From Prevotella sp. (GTDB lineage Bacteria; Bacteroidota; Bacteroidia; Bacteroidales; Bacteroidaceae): a DNA stretch of 39,867 nucleotides. The first letter of the stretch is position 1, and every line of letters begins with the position of its first letter. A program made the translations under genes and the position numbers. Shown piece by piece: positions 26,401 through 33,009 of the stretch. The stretch is from positions 1 to 39,867 of the forward strand of contig JAFZBK010000038.1 in NCBI GenBank assembly GCA_017561825.1. The letters run 5' to 3'. The notes under the pieces are model-generated. The model had not been told where the DNA came from, searched no databases, and saw only the letters and a program-made list of their open reading frames with translations.

Positions 26401-28145
26401 AACTTCACGTCCAGACGGAACTTATCCTTTTCCACCGACGAAGCCAGGTAATACACGTTCTTCATCATCAGGTCCCAGTTACCCTGCTGGGGGTTGTTAC
26501 TGGTGTTCTTCAACGACTTGACGAAGAGTGCCTGACTCACATCGGTGATGTCGCTGGCGAACTCACCCACCTGATAGGTCGTACCGCCGTAGGTATATTC
26601 ATAGGCCACAGCCAGCACCTGATCGGTCTGCAGCGAGGTGTTCAACGACACATAGCCCAACGCGTTGTTCAGCGTGTATTCCGAAGGATTGAGCAGTCGT
26701 GCGCTCTCCAACTTCTCGTAGTCGGTACCACCTACGAAACCAGGAATGGCATCCAACTCCGTAGATGTCTGGTCGATATCTCTTGCAGCAGCATGCTGTT
26801 GTACCAGCGTGGCATACTCCGTATTGGCAGCATTGCAAGGCACGGGCTGACCCGTGATGGTCCAGTTGGGATTCGACACCTTGGTGTTCTCACCCAGATC
26901 CGTCAGTGCCACGATATTACGGGTATTCGTTGTCGTACCCGTCTTGTTCGTCATCCAAATCTCAACACGGTTGATGGTAACACCCGTCGTGAGGTTCGGC
27001 AGCGTCTTCATGGCACCATCGTAACGGTCGCGGAAATACAGTGAGAGGAAGAAGTGTCTGTTCTCCTCGTAGTTGGCGGCATTCAGCTCGAAGGCCGTTG
27101 TCTGCACGCCACCCTTGCTGGATACACTCCGTGAGTTGGATTTCTTCTGCGACACCACCGTCTGCAGCTTCAACCTACCGAACTGCCAGTCGCTGCGGAT
27201 ACCGAAGAGGGATGAGGCGCCGCGCACCAGTGATGAGTTACCCGGGAACGACACGTTTCCTGCCTCCACGAGCTTGATGGTCTCATCCTCCTTACCGTCG
27301 TATTTCAGTTTCAGGTTCTGCGAGTCGAAGTCGAACGTGGCATCCGTGTTGTAGTTCAGGTTCATGTTCACCTTATCGCCCACCTTACCGTTCACGCTCA
27401 GGTTGATCTTCTCATCGAAGTTCATGTTAGTGGTCTTACGGTTGCGGATGGGCAGCGATGGGTTGTCGATGTTCTTCATGGTGGCACCGAACTTCAGTTC
27501 CGCCGTACCTTGTGTCTTGATGCGCACGCCGCCAGGACCGAAGATCTTCTCTGCCGGACCTAAGTCGAAGTGCATGTCACTGAACGAGAACTTCTCCTTG
27601 CCGTTCGATTCGAACACCTCTTCGTTCTTCGAGCGGAAGAAGCTGTTACGCATCTGTCGTTCGCTCCATTTGCCGTATTCATCAGCGGTCATCATGATAG
27701 GTGTGCCCAGATAGGTGGTACCCATCATCGAACCGATGACATAGCGTTCCAGCGTGTCATTATACACCACCTTCTGCTCGATATTCTCAGGCATGGACAG
27801 GTCGGTGGTCTTCCTTTGCAGATCCTCCTCCGTGATGGGCTGGGTGCGCTGAATCCGCCAGCGGGGATGCAGCAGCGAGTCGGGAATCTCCTCCTCTTCC
27901 ATCAGGATAGGCTGCGCCGTTATCTTGGCAGTATCCTTGCGCGACCTGTTTTGCTGGTTACCTTGTCGGTTGTTCTGTTGATTATTCTGTCCTCGATTGT
28001 TCTGTGCGTTTTGTCGTCGTACCGGATTCTGAGGTTCCTGAGGCGAGAAGCGGGCAAATTCCTGCTGAAGCACTGGCACGCCGCTCCAGGCGAGCACGCT
28101 AATGCCCACCAGCAACATCCATATCATCTGCTTCAGTCTCTTCAT
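20499..28145 (-). CDS. sprA: SprA/Sov, outer-membrane translocon of the type IX secretion system
   Basis: 2,548 residues, in the usual range of SprA (about 2,400) and Sov (about 2,500). A signal sequence (MKRLKQMIWMLLVGISVLAW) is followed by an Asn/Gln/Arg-rich tract (38-72), the SprA N-terminal region (FDLGPAEKIFGPGGVRIKTQ, then GDKVNMNLNYNTDATFDFDS and GASSLFGIRSDWQFG), a long run of beta strands with aromatic ends, and a C-terminal strand ending in Arg (FGLSMKFSLTR). SprA forms the 36-strand barrel through which T9SS cargo exits. A Lys/Asn-rich low-complexity insert (KDAKDQNKQNDKEQ region) lies near residue 1960. It follows ruvA and precedes pafA on the same strand. No T9SS cargo signal was noticed in neighbours. 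Confidence 0.95.
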   Translation of the reverse strand: MKRLKQMIWMLLVGISVLAWSGVPVLQQEFARFSPQEPQNPVRRQNAQNNRGQNNQQNNRQGNQQNRSRKDTAKITAQPILMEEEEIPDSLLHPRWRIQRTQPITEEDLQRKTTDLSMPENIEQKVVYNDTLERYVIGSMMGTTYLGTPIMMTADEYGKWSERQMRNSFFRSKNEEVFESNGKEKFSFSDMHFDLGPAEKIFGPGGVRIKTQGTAELKFGATMKNIDNPSLPIRNRKTTNMNFDEKINLSVNGKVGDKVNMNLNYNTDATFDFDSQNLKLKYDGKEDETIKLVEAGNVSFPGNSSLVRGASSLFGIRSDWQFGRLKLQTVVSQKKSNSRSVSSKGGVQTTAFELNAANYEENRHFFLSLYFRDRYDGAMKTLPNLTTGVTINRVEIWMTNKTGTTTNTRNIVALTDLGENTKVSNPNWTITGQPVPCNAANTEYATLVQQHAAARDIDQTSTELDAIPGFVGGTDYEKLESARLLNPSEYTLNNALGYVSLNTSLQTDQVLAVAYEYTYGGTTYQVGEFASDITDVSQALFVKSLKNTSNNPQQGNWDLMMKNVYYLASSVEKDKFRLDVKFQSDTAGVYLSYIPEQQVKDQTLIKLLGADRLDNNNKAHSNGYFDYVQGYTVSNGRVFLPEAEPFGDYLYKALTDKGVAPEIAEKYCFHELYDSTKTIAKQIAEKDKYQLVGQYRGTSANVISLGASYVPQGSVVVTAGGVTLMEGSDYSVDYNAGEVTILNQSIIDAGTPVHVSSESNTDYGQQRKTMYGVNWEYDFSKNFQLSGTFQHLSEQALTTKVSMGSEPLNNTIWGVNINWKKESQWLTNMLDLLPGLHCTAPSQISFTGEFAQLIAGNSHGIQDNASYLDDFENTKNTIDVSTPTSWVLSSVPSMFPESADKTGVSSGYNRALLSWYHIDPLFTRRSSSLTPSHIKSDLNQLSNHYVREIYVKELYPARDQSSYNGATATLPILNLAFYPNERGPYNLDTELNTDGTLPIPEKRWGGMMRKLDTNDFETANVEYIEFWLMDPFIYSREQEDASQYGGDFYINLGEMSEDVLRDGKKFYESGMPVDGSQSFTTTQWGKIPTQSTVTYAFATTSGSRNLQDVGYNGLNDDEERNFGVYRDYLAAINGRVSPEVYDSIQADPANDDYHYFRGSDFDRIEAPVLRRYKRINNPQGNSPDNENSPESYSTAYKSTPDVEDINQDYTLNEYEKYFQYHVSIRPEDMKIGTNFIVDKREGEVALRNGARETVAWYQFRIPLDDYEEKFGSINDFTSVRFMRMFCTNFKRPIVMRFGSLDLVRGEWRVYEQSLNPGSAESGKMAVSAVNIEENIDKEPVNYVLPPGIRREQDPTQPQLVESNEQALDIEVTNLSTGESKAVYKNTSVDLRQYKRIQMFVHANAMQENTTNLQDHQLAVFVRLGSDYKSNYYEYEIPLKLTPHRDPAYNRYSVSDQRAVWPEENMLDVPLTVFTNLKKERNKAKAEGRASYNRVYSTYTDDKPNNKISIVGNPTLGDVKTMIIGVRNLAGDLKSGEVWVNELRLKEYNNEGGWAAQGALNMQLSDVGNVNMTGRYTSEGFGGLEQGVNERSTDNFGAYSATASVELGKFFPDKAKVSAPLYYSITKEKSSPKYNPLDTDMELKDALEATGSRHERDSIESIAVTKTTNTNFSLSNVRVGIKTKRHPMPYDPGNFSFSYSHSHRHSSGETTVYENEDNWRGSMNYSYSPVYKTFEPFKKVFAKSKSKWLDIFKRFGLNYLPQSVTFNSDIVRNYYELQERDMESLENSQLPLTFNEQFLWNRNFSLRWDLTRNLHMNFSSATHAQVEEPYTPINKNLYPTEYEAWKDSVWTSIKHLGAPLDYSQNFSASYQVPLNLIPIFDWINTDASYSATYNWQRGTDLEDGTSLGNNISNNRQFSLNGTFNMERLYAHSPFLKKTNERFNKAPKKNTSSTNKNSKDAKDQNKQNDKEQAALPKNKKGFEKEITLLPDTVITVNHGKNSKKLVVTAKTEKGRTFPIKYKVEDANKIRITTKVDTSTTLKLTVTPKEPHDDETWYKTAQVVARGLMMVRNVSFSYRNTYSMALPGFLPTIGNMLGQRRDGLMAPGLDFAFGFIGDNYIDRAAANNWLLMADSVSTPAATNLSEDVQIRMTLEPVRNFKIDLNASRTESKTKSIHYMYVGMPTNLGGSLTMTTISLRSALEGMGNANNGYKSKSFEDFCHSLEGFRQRVEAQYKDAVYPRGSTLAGQPFNPEYGSVNPYSADVMVPAFLNTYTSMGGNGLKIFPALTQLLPNWTIRYSGLGQLPWFQDHFKSVNINHSYKSIYSVGGYSSYSTFMEYMNGTGFVVDATTGNPVPSSMYNVSTVSINESFSPLLGVDMTFLNNMTAKVEYRTTRNMTLSMTSVQINEAISRDWVVGMGYKINDFNFFGLGGARKVKTNKGRGNDSSDSQRTQSTQSSSKKKGINHDLNIRLDVSYRSQAAIVRDIASMTSSASSGNKAFKLAFNADYTLSRLLTMSFYYDRQVNTPLLSSNSYPTTTQDFGLSMKFSLTR

Positions 28146-28153
28146 CCCCTCTA

Positions 28154-28188
28154 CCTTTAACCTTTGACCTTTGTCCTTTGACCTTAAA
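28154..28188. repeat. Period-7 tandem array (CCTTTGA type) between ruvA and sprA
   Basis: Five consecutive heptamers: CCTTTAA, CCTTTGA, CCTTTGT, CCTTTGA, CCTTAAA. It fills the ruvA-sprA gap and would be transcribed as an AAAGGTC-rich leader of sprA. Confidence 0.85.
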
Positions 28189-28196
28189 TGATTAAT

Positions 28197-28802
28197 CTAC
28201 TTAATTTGCTTCAACGCCATCTTCACCACCTGTTCCACAGGCAGGTCAGGCTGCTCCTTCAGAATGGCAATCACCACCTTGGCCGATGGTGCAGGCGAGA
28301 AGCCGAGCATGGTCAGCGCACCCACAGCCTCATCCTTCACGCTGCTGTTCACCAATACCGCCTCGCTACCTGCATTCGACGGCAGTTCCTGGGCAATGCC
28401 GCTGCTGATGATCTTGTCCTTCAGATCCACGATGATGCGCTGCGCGGTACGCAATCCGATACCCTTCACGCTCTTCAGCACCCGTTCGTTCCCTGTGGAA
28501 ATCACGTTACAGATCTCTGCCACGGTCATCTCAGAAAGGATCATCCGTGCCGTATTCGCACCTACACCGCTCACCGTGATGAGCAGCAGGAACATGTCGC
28601 GCTCCTGTTTCGTGGCAAAGCCGAACAGCACATACGCATCCTCACGAATAGCCTCATATACCCACAGTCGCGCCTCTTTCTTGCCCTGAATGGCAGAAAA
28701 AGTGTTCAGCGAGATATTCATTCCGTAACCCACTCCATGGGTCTCGACCACAGCATAAGCAGGGGTAACTTCCATGAGTTCACCCTTTACGTATTCAATC
28801 AT
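28197..28802 (-). CDS. ruvA: Holliday junction branch migration protein RuvA
   Basis: 201 residues, normal RuvA length. Domain I starts [20 protein letters not shown] with GVGYGMNIS; domain II has both helix-hairpin-helix motifs ([17 protein letters not shown] and [16 protein letters not shown]); a flexible linker with [17 protein letters not shown] leads to domain III ([20 protein letters not shown]), which contacts RuvB. RuvA tetramers hold Holliday junctions open for RuvB-driven branch migration. It lies 50 nt upstream of sprA and 108 nt downstream of tcdA; no -7 element was seen in front of it, so it may be read from the tcdA promoter. Confidence 0.95.
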   Translation of the reverse strand: MIEYVKGELMEVTPAYAVVETHGVGYGMNISLNTFSAIQGKKEARLWVYEAIREDAYVLFGFATKQERDMFLLLITVSGVGANTARMILSEMTVAEICNVISTGNERVLKSVKGIGLRTAQRIIVDLKDKIISSGIAQELPSNAGSEAVLVNSSVKDEAVGALTMLGFSPAPSAKVVIAILKEQPDLPVEQVVKMALKQIK

Positions 28803-28910
28803 AAGTCGTTTATTTGTATATATACATCCAATAAAACGCAGACTCCCGCTTTTTATTGTATTTTCCCTATTTTTGTTGGCTTTTCATAGTACGGTTGTAC
28901 CTCATTTCGG

Positions 28911-29687
28911 CTACATCTCGGTCTGATGACAAATATCTTGGATTACCAATCCTGCGAGCATAAACCCGAAAATCGCAGTGATATGGGCCAAGGTGCCGTT
29001 GGTCTGTGGTTTGTTGAAAACAGAAGGTACCTCTCCCTCATCAGGAGGGGTACCTTTATTCTCTAACAACTCATCGGAATAGACGCACTGGAACTTTCGC
29101 TTGGGGAACACCTTGTCGCGCTTGAAGCGATTACGGAGGGCGCGTGCAAGTGGATCGCCTTGTACCTTCCAGAATTCAGCGGTCTTGATACGCGTAGGAT
29201 CGAGTTTCAGGGCAGCGCCCATCGACGAGAAGAACTGAGCCCCCCTCTTATCCCCCCGAAGGGAGGGAAGACTAGTAGCCATGAGGATCAGCAAGGCCTT
29301 GTCTTTCAATGAGTCGATGGCATCAATGATGTAGTCGTAGGTGCCCAATTCGAAACTCTCGGCGGTCTCTGCGGTAAAGATCTGCTGCAGGGCTGTGATC
29401 TCTGCAGAGGGATTGATGCTGAGCAGACGTTCCTTCAAAGCCTCCACCTTTACCTGTCCTACGGTTTTCGAAGTAGCCATCAGCTGACGGTTGATATTGG
29501 TGATGCACACGCGGTCGGAATCAACGATGGTGAGATGCTTGATACCTGAACGCACCAAACTCTCGGCACACCATGAGCCAACACCTCCCACACCGAAGAT
29601 GATGACGCGCTTCTCAGCGATGCGACTCATCGCCTCATCACCCAACAGCAGTTCCGACCTGCGAAATATTGCTTGTTCTAATGCCAT
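28911..29687 (-). CDS. tcdA: tRNA threonylcarbamoyladenosine dehydratase TcdA
   Basis: 258 residues of the E1-like ThiF/MoeB fold. ATP-binding FGVGGVGSWCAESL at 31-44, then IVDSDRVCITNINRQ at 54-68, DAIDSLKDK and C201 in FQCVYSDE. TcdA converts t6A to cyclic t6A at position 37 of ANN-decoding tRNAs. Two places look inserted: residues 139-149 (SLPSLRGDKRG) before the conserved FFSSMGAALKLDPT, and 211-224 (KGTPPDEGEVPSVF) before KPQTNGTLAHITAIFGF. Both are encoded by palindromic C/G-rich DNA resembling intergenic repeats. They fall at loop positions, so the enzyme is probably active. Promoter at 29704-29735. Confidence 0.9.
   Translation of the reverse strand: MALEQAIFRRSELLLGDEAMSRIAEKRVIIFGVGGVGSWCAESLVRSGIKHLTIVDSDRVCITNINRQLMATSKTVGQVKVEALKERLLSINPSAEITALQQIFTAETAESFELGTYDYIIDAIDSLKDKALLILMATSLPSLRGDKRGAQFFSSMGAALKLDPTRIKTAEFWKVQGDPLARALRNRFKRDKVFPKRKFQCVYSDELLENKGTPPDEGEVPSVFNKPQTNGTLAHITAIFGFMLAGLVIQDICHQTEM
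29026..29054. repeat. Palindromic insert 2 within tcdA
   Basis: GGTACCTCTCC-(7)-GGAGGGGTACC: 11-bp arms with one mismatch, in frame, coding for the loop between C201 and the KPQTNG motif. Confidence 0.75.
29241..29273. repeat. Palindromic insert 1 within tcdA
   Basis: 33 bp (11 codons) containing TCTTATCCCCCC-GAA-GGGAGGGAAGA, an imperfect hairpin related to the C-rich intergenic repeat at 15391-15472. Confidence 0.65.
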
Positions 29688-29703
29688 CGTTCAACTTTTG
29701 GGT

Positions 29704-29735
29704 GCAAAGTTACAAATAAGCGAGAACAATACAAA
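29704..29735 (-). promoter_or_regulatory. tcdA promoter
   Basis: Minus strand TTTG (29732-29735), 19-nt spacer, TAACTTTGC (29704-29712); the ATG is 17 nt downstream. Confidence 0.7.
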
Positions 29736-29767
29736 ACAAAAGCTTTTTGTTTTTATTGTCGAGCGAA

Positions 29768-29801
29768 AGTAACTTCGACGAAGTCAAAGTTACTGCTTTT
29801 T
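29768..29801 (+). terminator. Hairpin between the ATPase and tcdA genes
   Basis: AGTAACTT (29768-29775) pairs with AAGTTACT (29787-29794); on the plus strand a run of six T follows. On the minus strand, the direction of both neighbours, no T-run follows, so it may rather be a member of the promoter-upstream hairpin family seen at 15974-16039. Confidence 0.45.
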
Positions 29802-29874
29802 TCTGAAATAGTCGGCAGTAAATCTGGATTTATTGGAAGACATAATGAATGGAGTGAAACGGAGTTAGAAGGAG

Positions 29875-31260
29875 TCAAAGACAGGGAACCATATACAGAG
29901 GGATGTAGAGATAGGCTCCGTCTTGTTCTACATCACCAGTATGAACGATATAGGACTGTGCCAAATGTGTGGCGTATTTCTTAAGACATTTCTCTAGGGA
30001 GACCGTTGTGAATCCAGTGGAGGATTTCACTTCTATAGGAGATATGTTATGACGGCTGGTAATCTTGCTTTTCGCTATGAGGAAGTCAATCTCCATACGG
30101 TCCTCCTTATTTTCACGCGAAGGGTTGGAATAGAAAAACAGTTTGCAGCCATTTGCCACCAACATCTGTGCTACGATATTCTCCATCAGCATCCCTGCAT
30201 TGATTTCCAGTTTGTCTTTGAGTATCTTCTGGTAAAGTTGTTCGGAAACGATTCCCCGCTCGTCAAAGGCGTGACTGATCATCAGGCCAGTGTCGTTCAT
30301 GTAGCATTTCAGAGAATTGTCTCTCTGTTTGAGACCTAAGCCAATGCTAGGTTCTGTAGTGTTGAAGGCAAGGTTTATCATCTTCGCATCACGCAGCCAA
30401 TAGAAAGAACTGTCGTAGTCACGGAAGCGGGCATCCTTGTTCAAGTCTGAAAGTTGGAATTTGTGCTCGTGAAGTTGGAGTTGCCCTGGAATGGCTTCGT
30501 AGATGGCTTTTACCTTGGGAGAGTGTACACCCGCATATTGGTCGATGCAGTTGTTATAGAGGTTGAGAATCTGGCGTTTTACACGATCCACATCTTCGAA
30601 CGACCTGGAATCCAAGTATTCCAAGATAGCCTGAGGCATACCACCCACTATCATATAAAGACGGAAATAATCCATGATTTTGCGGTGCATGGATTGACCC
30701 ACGGGCTCTTTGGCGGTATATTTCATGCGGATAAAGTCCATCAGCGACTCTTCGCCCATCGCCCATAGGAACTCTTCGAAGTCCATAGGATGCATCACGA
30801 TGCTCTCCTCTTCCGAAGGCACCAGATAATCCACTTTCTCCTCATGTATTATCCGCTTCTTCTTCGTACTCATCTTCATGCCCAGTAGGGAACCTGTTTC
30901 CAGATAGTCGTAACGTCCGTCTTCTACCAGATATTTCACGGCAGCTCGTGCTGCAGGACAGAATTCTATTTCGTCAAAAACGATGATAGATTCGCGGGGA
31001 TACAACTTGGTGGAAAAATATGTGCTCAAATAGGTGAAAAGCATATCGAGATTGTCCTTGTAATTCTTGAAAAGGTCTTTGACATCATCGCCAACCTTAA
31101 AGAAATCTATAAGGATATAACTCTTGTATTCCCTTTGGGCGAACTCTTTCACGATGTAACTCTTACCTACACGTCGGGCACCTTCTATCATCATGGCCGA
31201 CTTACCTTTACGCTTCTCTTTCCACAGAAGCAATTGGTCGTAAATTTTTCTTTTCATCAC
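29875..31260 (-). CDS. AAA-type ATPase with C-terminal DUF4143-like domain
   Basis: 461 residues. Walker A G27-ARRV-GKS34 in MIEGARRVGKSYIV, Walker B IIVFDEIEF with D96/E97, then sensor-like YLETGSLLG. The C-terminal half contains YNDTG-like CYMNDTGLMISHAF, NIVAQMLVANGCKLFFY, EIDFLI and ISPIEVKSS, the restriction-endonuclease-like DUF4143 tail (E/D...EVK) usual in these ATPases. They are common, poorly understood proteins of Bacteroidota and archaea with a suspected mobile or defence background. Monocistronic, with its own promoter and a repeated motif over the start site. Confidence 0.85.
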   Translation of the reverse strand: MMKRKIYDQLLLWKEKRKGKSAMMIEGARRVGKSYIVKEFAQREYKSYILIDFFKVGDDVKDLFKNYKDNLDMLFTYLSTYFSTKLYPRESIIVFDEIEFCPAARAAVKYLVEDGRYDYLETGSLLGMKMSTKKKRIIHEEKVDYLVPSEEESIVMHPMDFEEFLWAMGEESLMDFIRMKYTAKEPVGQSMHRKIMDYFRLYMIVGGMPQAILEYLDSRSFEDVDRVKRQILNLYNNCIDQYAGVHSPKVKAIYEAIPGQLQLHEHKFQLSDLNKDARFRDYDSSFYWLRDAKMINLAFNTTEPSIGLGLKQRDNSLKCYMNDTGLMISHAFDERGIVSEQLYQKILKDKLEINAGMLMENIVAQMLVANGCKLFFYSNPSRENKEDRMEIDFLIAKSKITSRHNISPIEVKSSTGFTTVSLEKCLKKYATHLAQSYIVHTGDVEQDGAYLYIPLYMVPCL

Positions 31261-31289
31261 GGAATCAAAGTTTGACTATGTCGAATAAT

Positions 31290-31347
31290 TACACGAAATC
31301 AAGGATGCTCAACCCCTTCATTCTACACGAAATCAAGGACAAAGGTA
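31290..31347 (-). promoter_or_regulatory. ATPase promoter with paired 16-bp operator-like repeats
   Basis: Minus-strand -7 element TACCTTTG at 31340-31347. Two exact 16-bp direct repeats, TACACGAAATCAAGGA on the plus strand, at 31290-31305 and 31324-31339, 34 nt apart, cover the predicted start and leader. Placement suggests a repressor site. Confidence 0.6.
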
Positions 31348-31446
31348 CGAATTAACGAACAAAAAAACAAATTATATATGAGTTTTTTCTGTTTTTTACA
31401 TACATATTAGAAAACGAAATGGTAAATTAGCAGTCGAAGAAAGAAT

Positions 31447-31872
31447 ATGGCAAAGAGAAATATGATAACAGTGAAGGATGTGAACATCCGAATGATACAG
31501 AAAGATGGGTTGTGGGAGCGGTTACATAACCCTTTGTTTAAAAGGGTCGAATTCGATCCCTTTTTTGCTAAGGCTGGCAGCAACTCATTCACAATGAGTC
31601 CCACACGATGGGTTGAAATAACTGGTCTAAATGTGGCGTTGTTTGGCTTTACTGCCAAGCAATGGCGTGAAGCAAATCCTGACCTCAAGGGTAATATTCG
31701 AGATTGCGCCACCATCAATGAACTGATTTGCCTCGTCAACATGGAAAGCCTTAATTCTGTTCTCATCAATGATGGAGTGCCCCAAGGTGAGCGCCTTGTC
31801 AAACTGAATCAGATAGCCATTCATCAGATGCAGGTGTTGGAAGAGAGTGAAAGCAGGAAACTGCTGAAATAG
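31447..31872 (+). CDS. KilA-N domain protein, internally shortened
   Basis: 141 residues. The pieces fit a Bacteroidota KilA-N protein: MITVKDVNIRMIQKDG (start of the KilA-N strand region), then LWERLHNPLFKRVEFDPF and a SPTRWVEITG segment, then LNVALFGFTAKQWREANPD and NIRDCATINELICLVNMESL. Full proteins as I remember them run to about 270 residues; the ISLTD-type DNA-binding helix region after residue 21 and a block after residue 60 are absent, yet the frame is intact. KilA-N proteins bind DNA and come from phages or mobile elements. This one is probably non-functional for DNA binding or has a reduced role. Followed by a terminator-like hairpin. Confidence 0.65.
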   Translation: MAKRNMITVKDVNIRMIQKDGLWERLHNPLFKRVEFDPFFAKAGSNSFTMSPTRWVEITGLNVALFGFTAKQWREANPDLKGNIRDCATINELICLVNMESLNSVLINDGVPQGERLVKLNQIAIHQMQVLEESESRKLLK

Positions 31873-31915
31873 CCAATTCCCCAAATACTTCTTAATAAAG
31901 AATCATACATCTTTT

Positions 31916-31960
31916 AACAGGCGAGGATGCAAAAAAACGTGTATTCCCGCCTGTTTTTCG
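31916..31960 (+). terminator. Intrinsic terminator between convergent genes
   Basis: AACAGGCG (31916-31923) pairs with CGCCTGTT (31948-31955), then TTTTC. The loop is long (24 nt). It lies between the KilA-N gene and the end of the sigma-like gene. Confidence 0.6.
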
Positions 31961-31963
31961 TAC

Positions 31964-32863
31964 TTAAACAATAAGCAAACAGTTCAACTTGTTCCAGAAT
32001 GCATTTATGGTGGTTCGAACAGGGTAATCGGAATCTGGTTCGTGGGCCATGACACCTGTAGCCTCATAGTGCTGCTGACGGAGCAGCTTGATGGCATCGG
32101 CACATTTCAAGGTGTCAATAGTCTGGGCATAGTACATCAAGAGTGTCGGGTAAAGGTGGACGAAACCATCATAGATGTGCTGGGCCATCTCCTGATGCTC
32201 ATCGTCCAAATGAAGTTGCTCGCCCTGTATCAGACGATTGCGAAATTGAGCAAGGTTATACTTCATACGATGAACCGTGACACGATAGGAGATGTCTGTC
32301 ATTCCAAGCGCTACAGCAACATCCCCATTGGGCAACGCTTTCTGTTTGTTTAGCATAGTGAGTAGTGAACGCAAGAAGATAAAACGACTACGCGGATAAA
32401 AGATCTGGAGTGCGTAGGCTATCAAGTGGGCTACTACATGGAGTTTCTGCTCATCTGTCAGAGGTGACATTGGTGACGGGTCGTCAGACAGATAGTCTAT
32501 GGCGATGTCTGCAAAAGCAAACTTTTCCTCCTCTTTTGTGCGATTACTGAGATAATTGCGGAAGGTTTTCAATAGCCACACCTCGAAAGATTCCTTGTTC
32601 TTGATGCTCTGCAATGACTGATATGGGAAGTGTGTTAGCCCTTTCCCACCTTCTCGTAGATAGAGAAAGAAATCCGCTACGATATCCTCGAAATCATCAA
32701 GTAGGTGGTAGTGATATGACGAGTAGATTTCGTGCAATTGTCTGTCCAAACGATGGTGCAGCAAATAGTAAACGGCTTCATCGCCTTGCTTGGCATCATG
32801 CAGGATGAGGTCAACAAACTTGGGAGTGGGGATAGCTGCAATCTTATCGGGGTGGTCCTTCAT
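31964..32863 (-). CDS. Sigma-70-like (ECF-type) RNA polymerase sigma factor
   Basis: 299 residues from the ATG at 32863; earlier ATGs in frame overlap the promoter. A region-2-like part (about 50-130: YYLLHHRLDRQLHEIY, LDDFEDIVADFFLYLRE, FEVWLLKTFRNYLSNRTKEE) matches the core-binding and -10-reading segment, and about 170-225 (PRSRFIFLRSLLTMLNKQ, NGDVAVALGMTDISYRVTVHRMKYNL) reads as region 4 with a helix-turn-helix. A C-terminal 70-residue tail is unusual for ECF factors and may sense a signal. Its own promoter is of housekeeping type. Two nearby operons share a non-housekeeping promoter that it may recognise (32947, 36152). Confidence 0.65.
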   Translation of the reverse strand: MKDHPDKIAAIPTPKFVDLILHDAKQGDEAVYYLLHHRLDRQLHEIYSSYHYHLLDDFEDIVADFFLYLREGGKGLTHFPYQSLQSIKNKESFEVWLLKTFRNYLSNRTKEEEKFAFADIAIDYLSDDPSPMSPLTDEQKLHVVAHLIAYALQIFYPRSRFIFLRSLLTMLNKQKALPNGDVAVALGMTDISYRVTVHRMKYNLAQFRNRLIQGEQLHLDDEHQEMAQHIYDGFVHLYPTLLMYYAQTIDTLKCADAIKLLRQQHYEATGVMAHEPDSDYPVRTTINAFWNKLNCLLIV

Positions 32864-32885
32864 TTTATTATTCTGCTCTAATGTT

Positions 32886-32894
32886 GCAAAGGTA
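32886..32894 (-). promoter_or_regulatory. Promoter -7 element of the sigma-like gene
   Basis: TACCTTTGC on the minus strand, 22 nt before the ATG at 32863. Confidence 0.6.
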
Positions 32895-32946
32895 GTCATT
32901 TTTCTGCAAAATACATAAAAAAATGACAAAATATCTTCTCCCAAAG

Positions 32947-32984
32947 TGTAACATTTTTGGATTTCTCATACTATAAAGACAGAA
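32947..32984 (+). promoter_or_regulatory. Non-canonical promoter, copy 1 (534-residue gene)
   Basis: TGTAACATTT (32947-32956), 10 nt, CATACTATAA (32967-32976), 4 nt, AGAA. TGTAAC resembles an ECF-sigma -35 element and ACTATA a -10 element, 17 nt apart. The ATG at 33010 is 33 nt past the second block. No TAnnTTTG element is present. Confidence 0.7.
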
Positions 32985-33009
32985 AGGATTAATTAAATAG
33001 AATTATAGT

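Noticed and set aside
26136-27044. 302-codon antisense frame over sprA
   Set aside because: Same codon-bias shadow; no recognisable motif.
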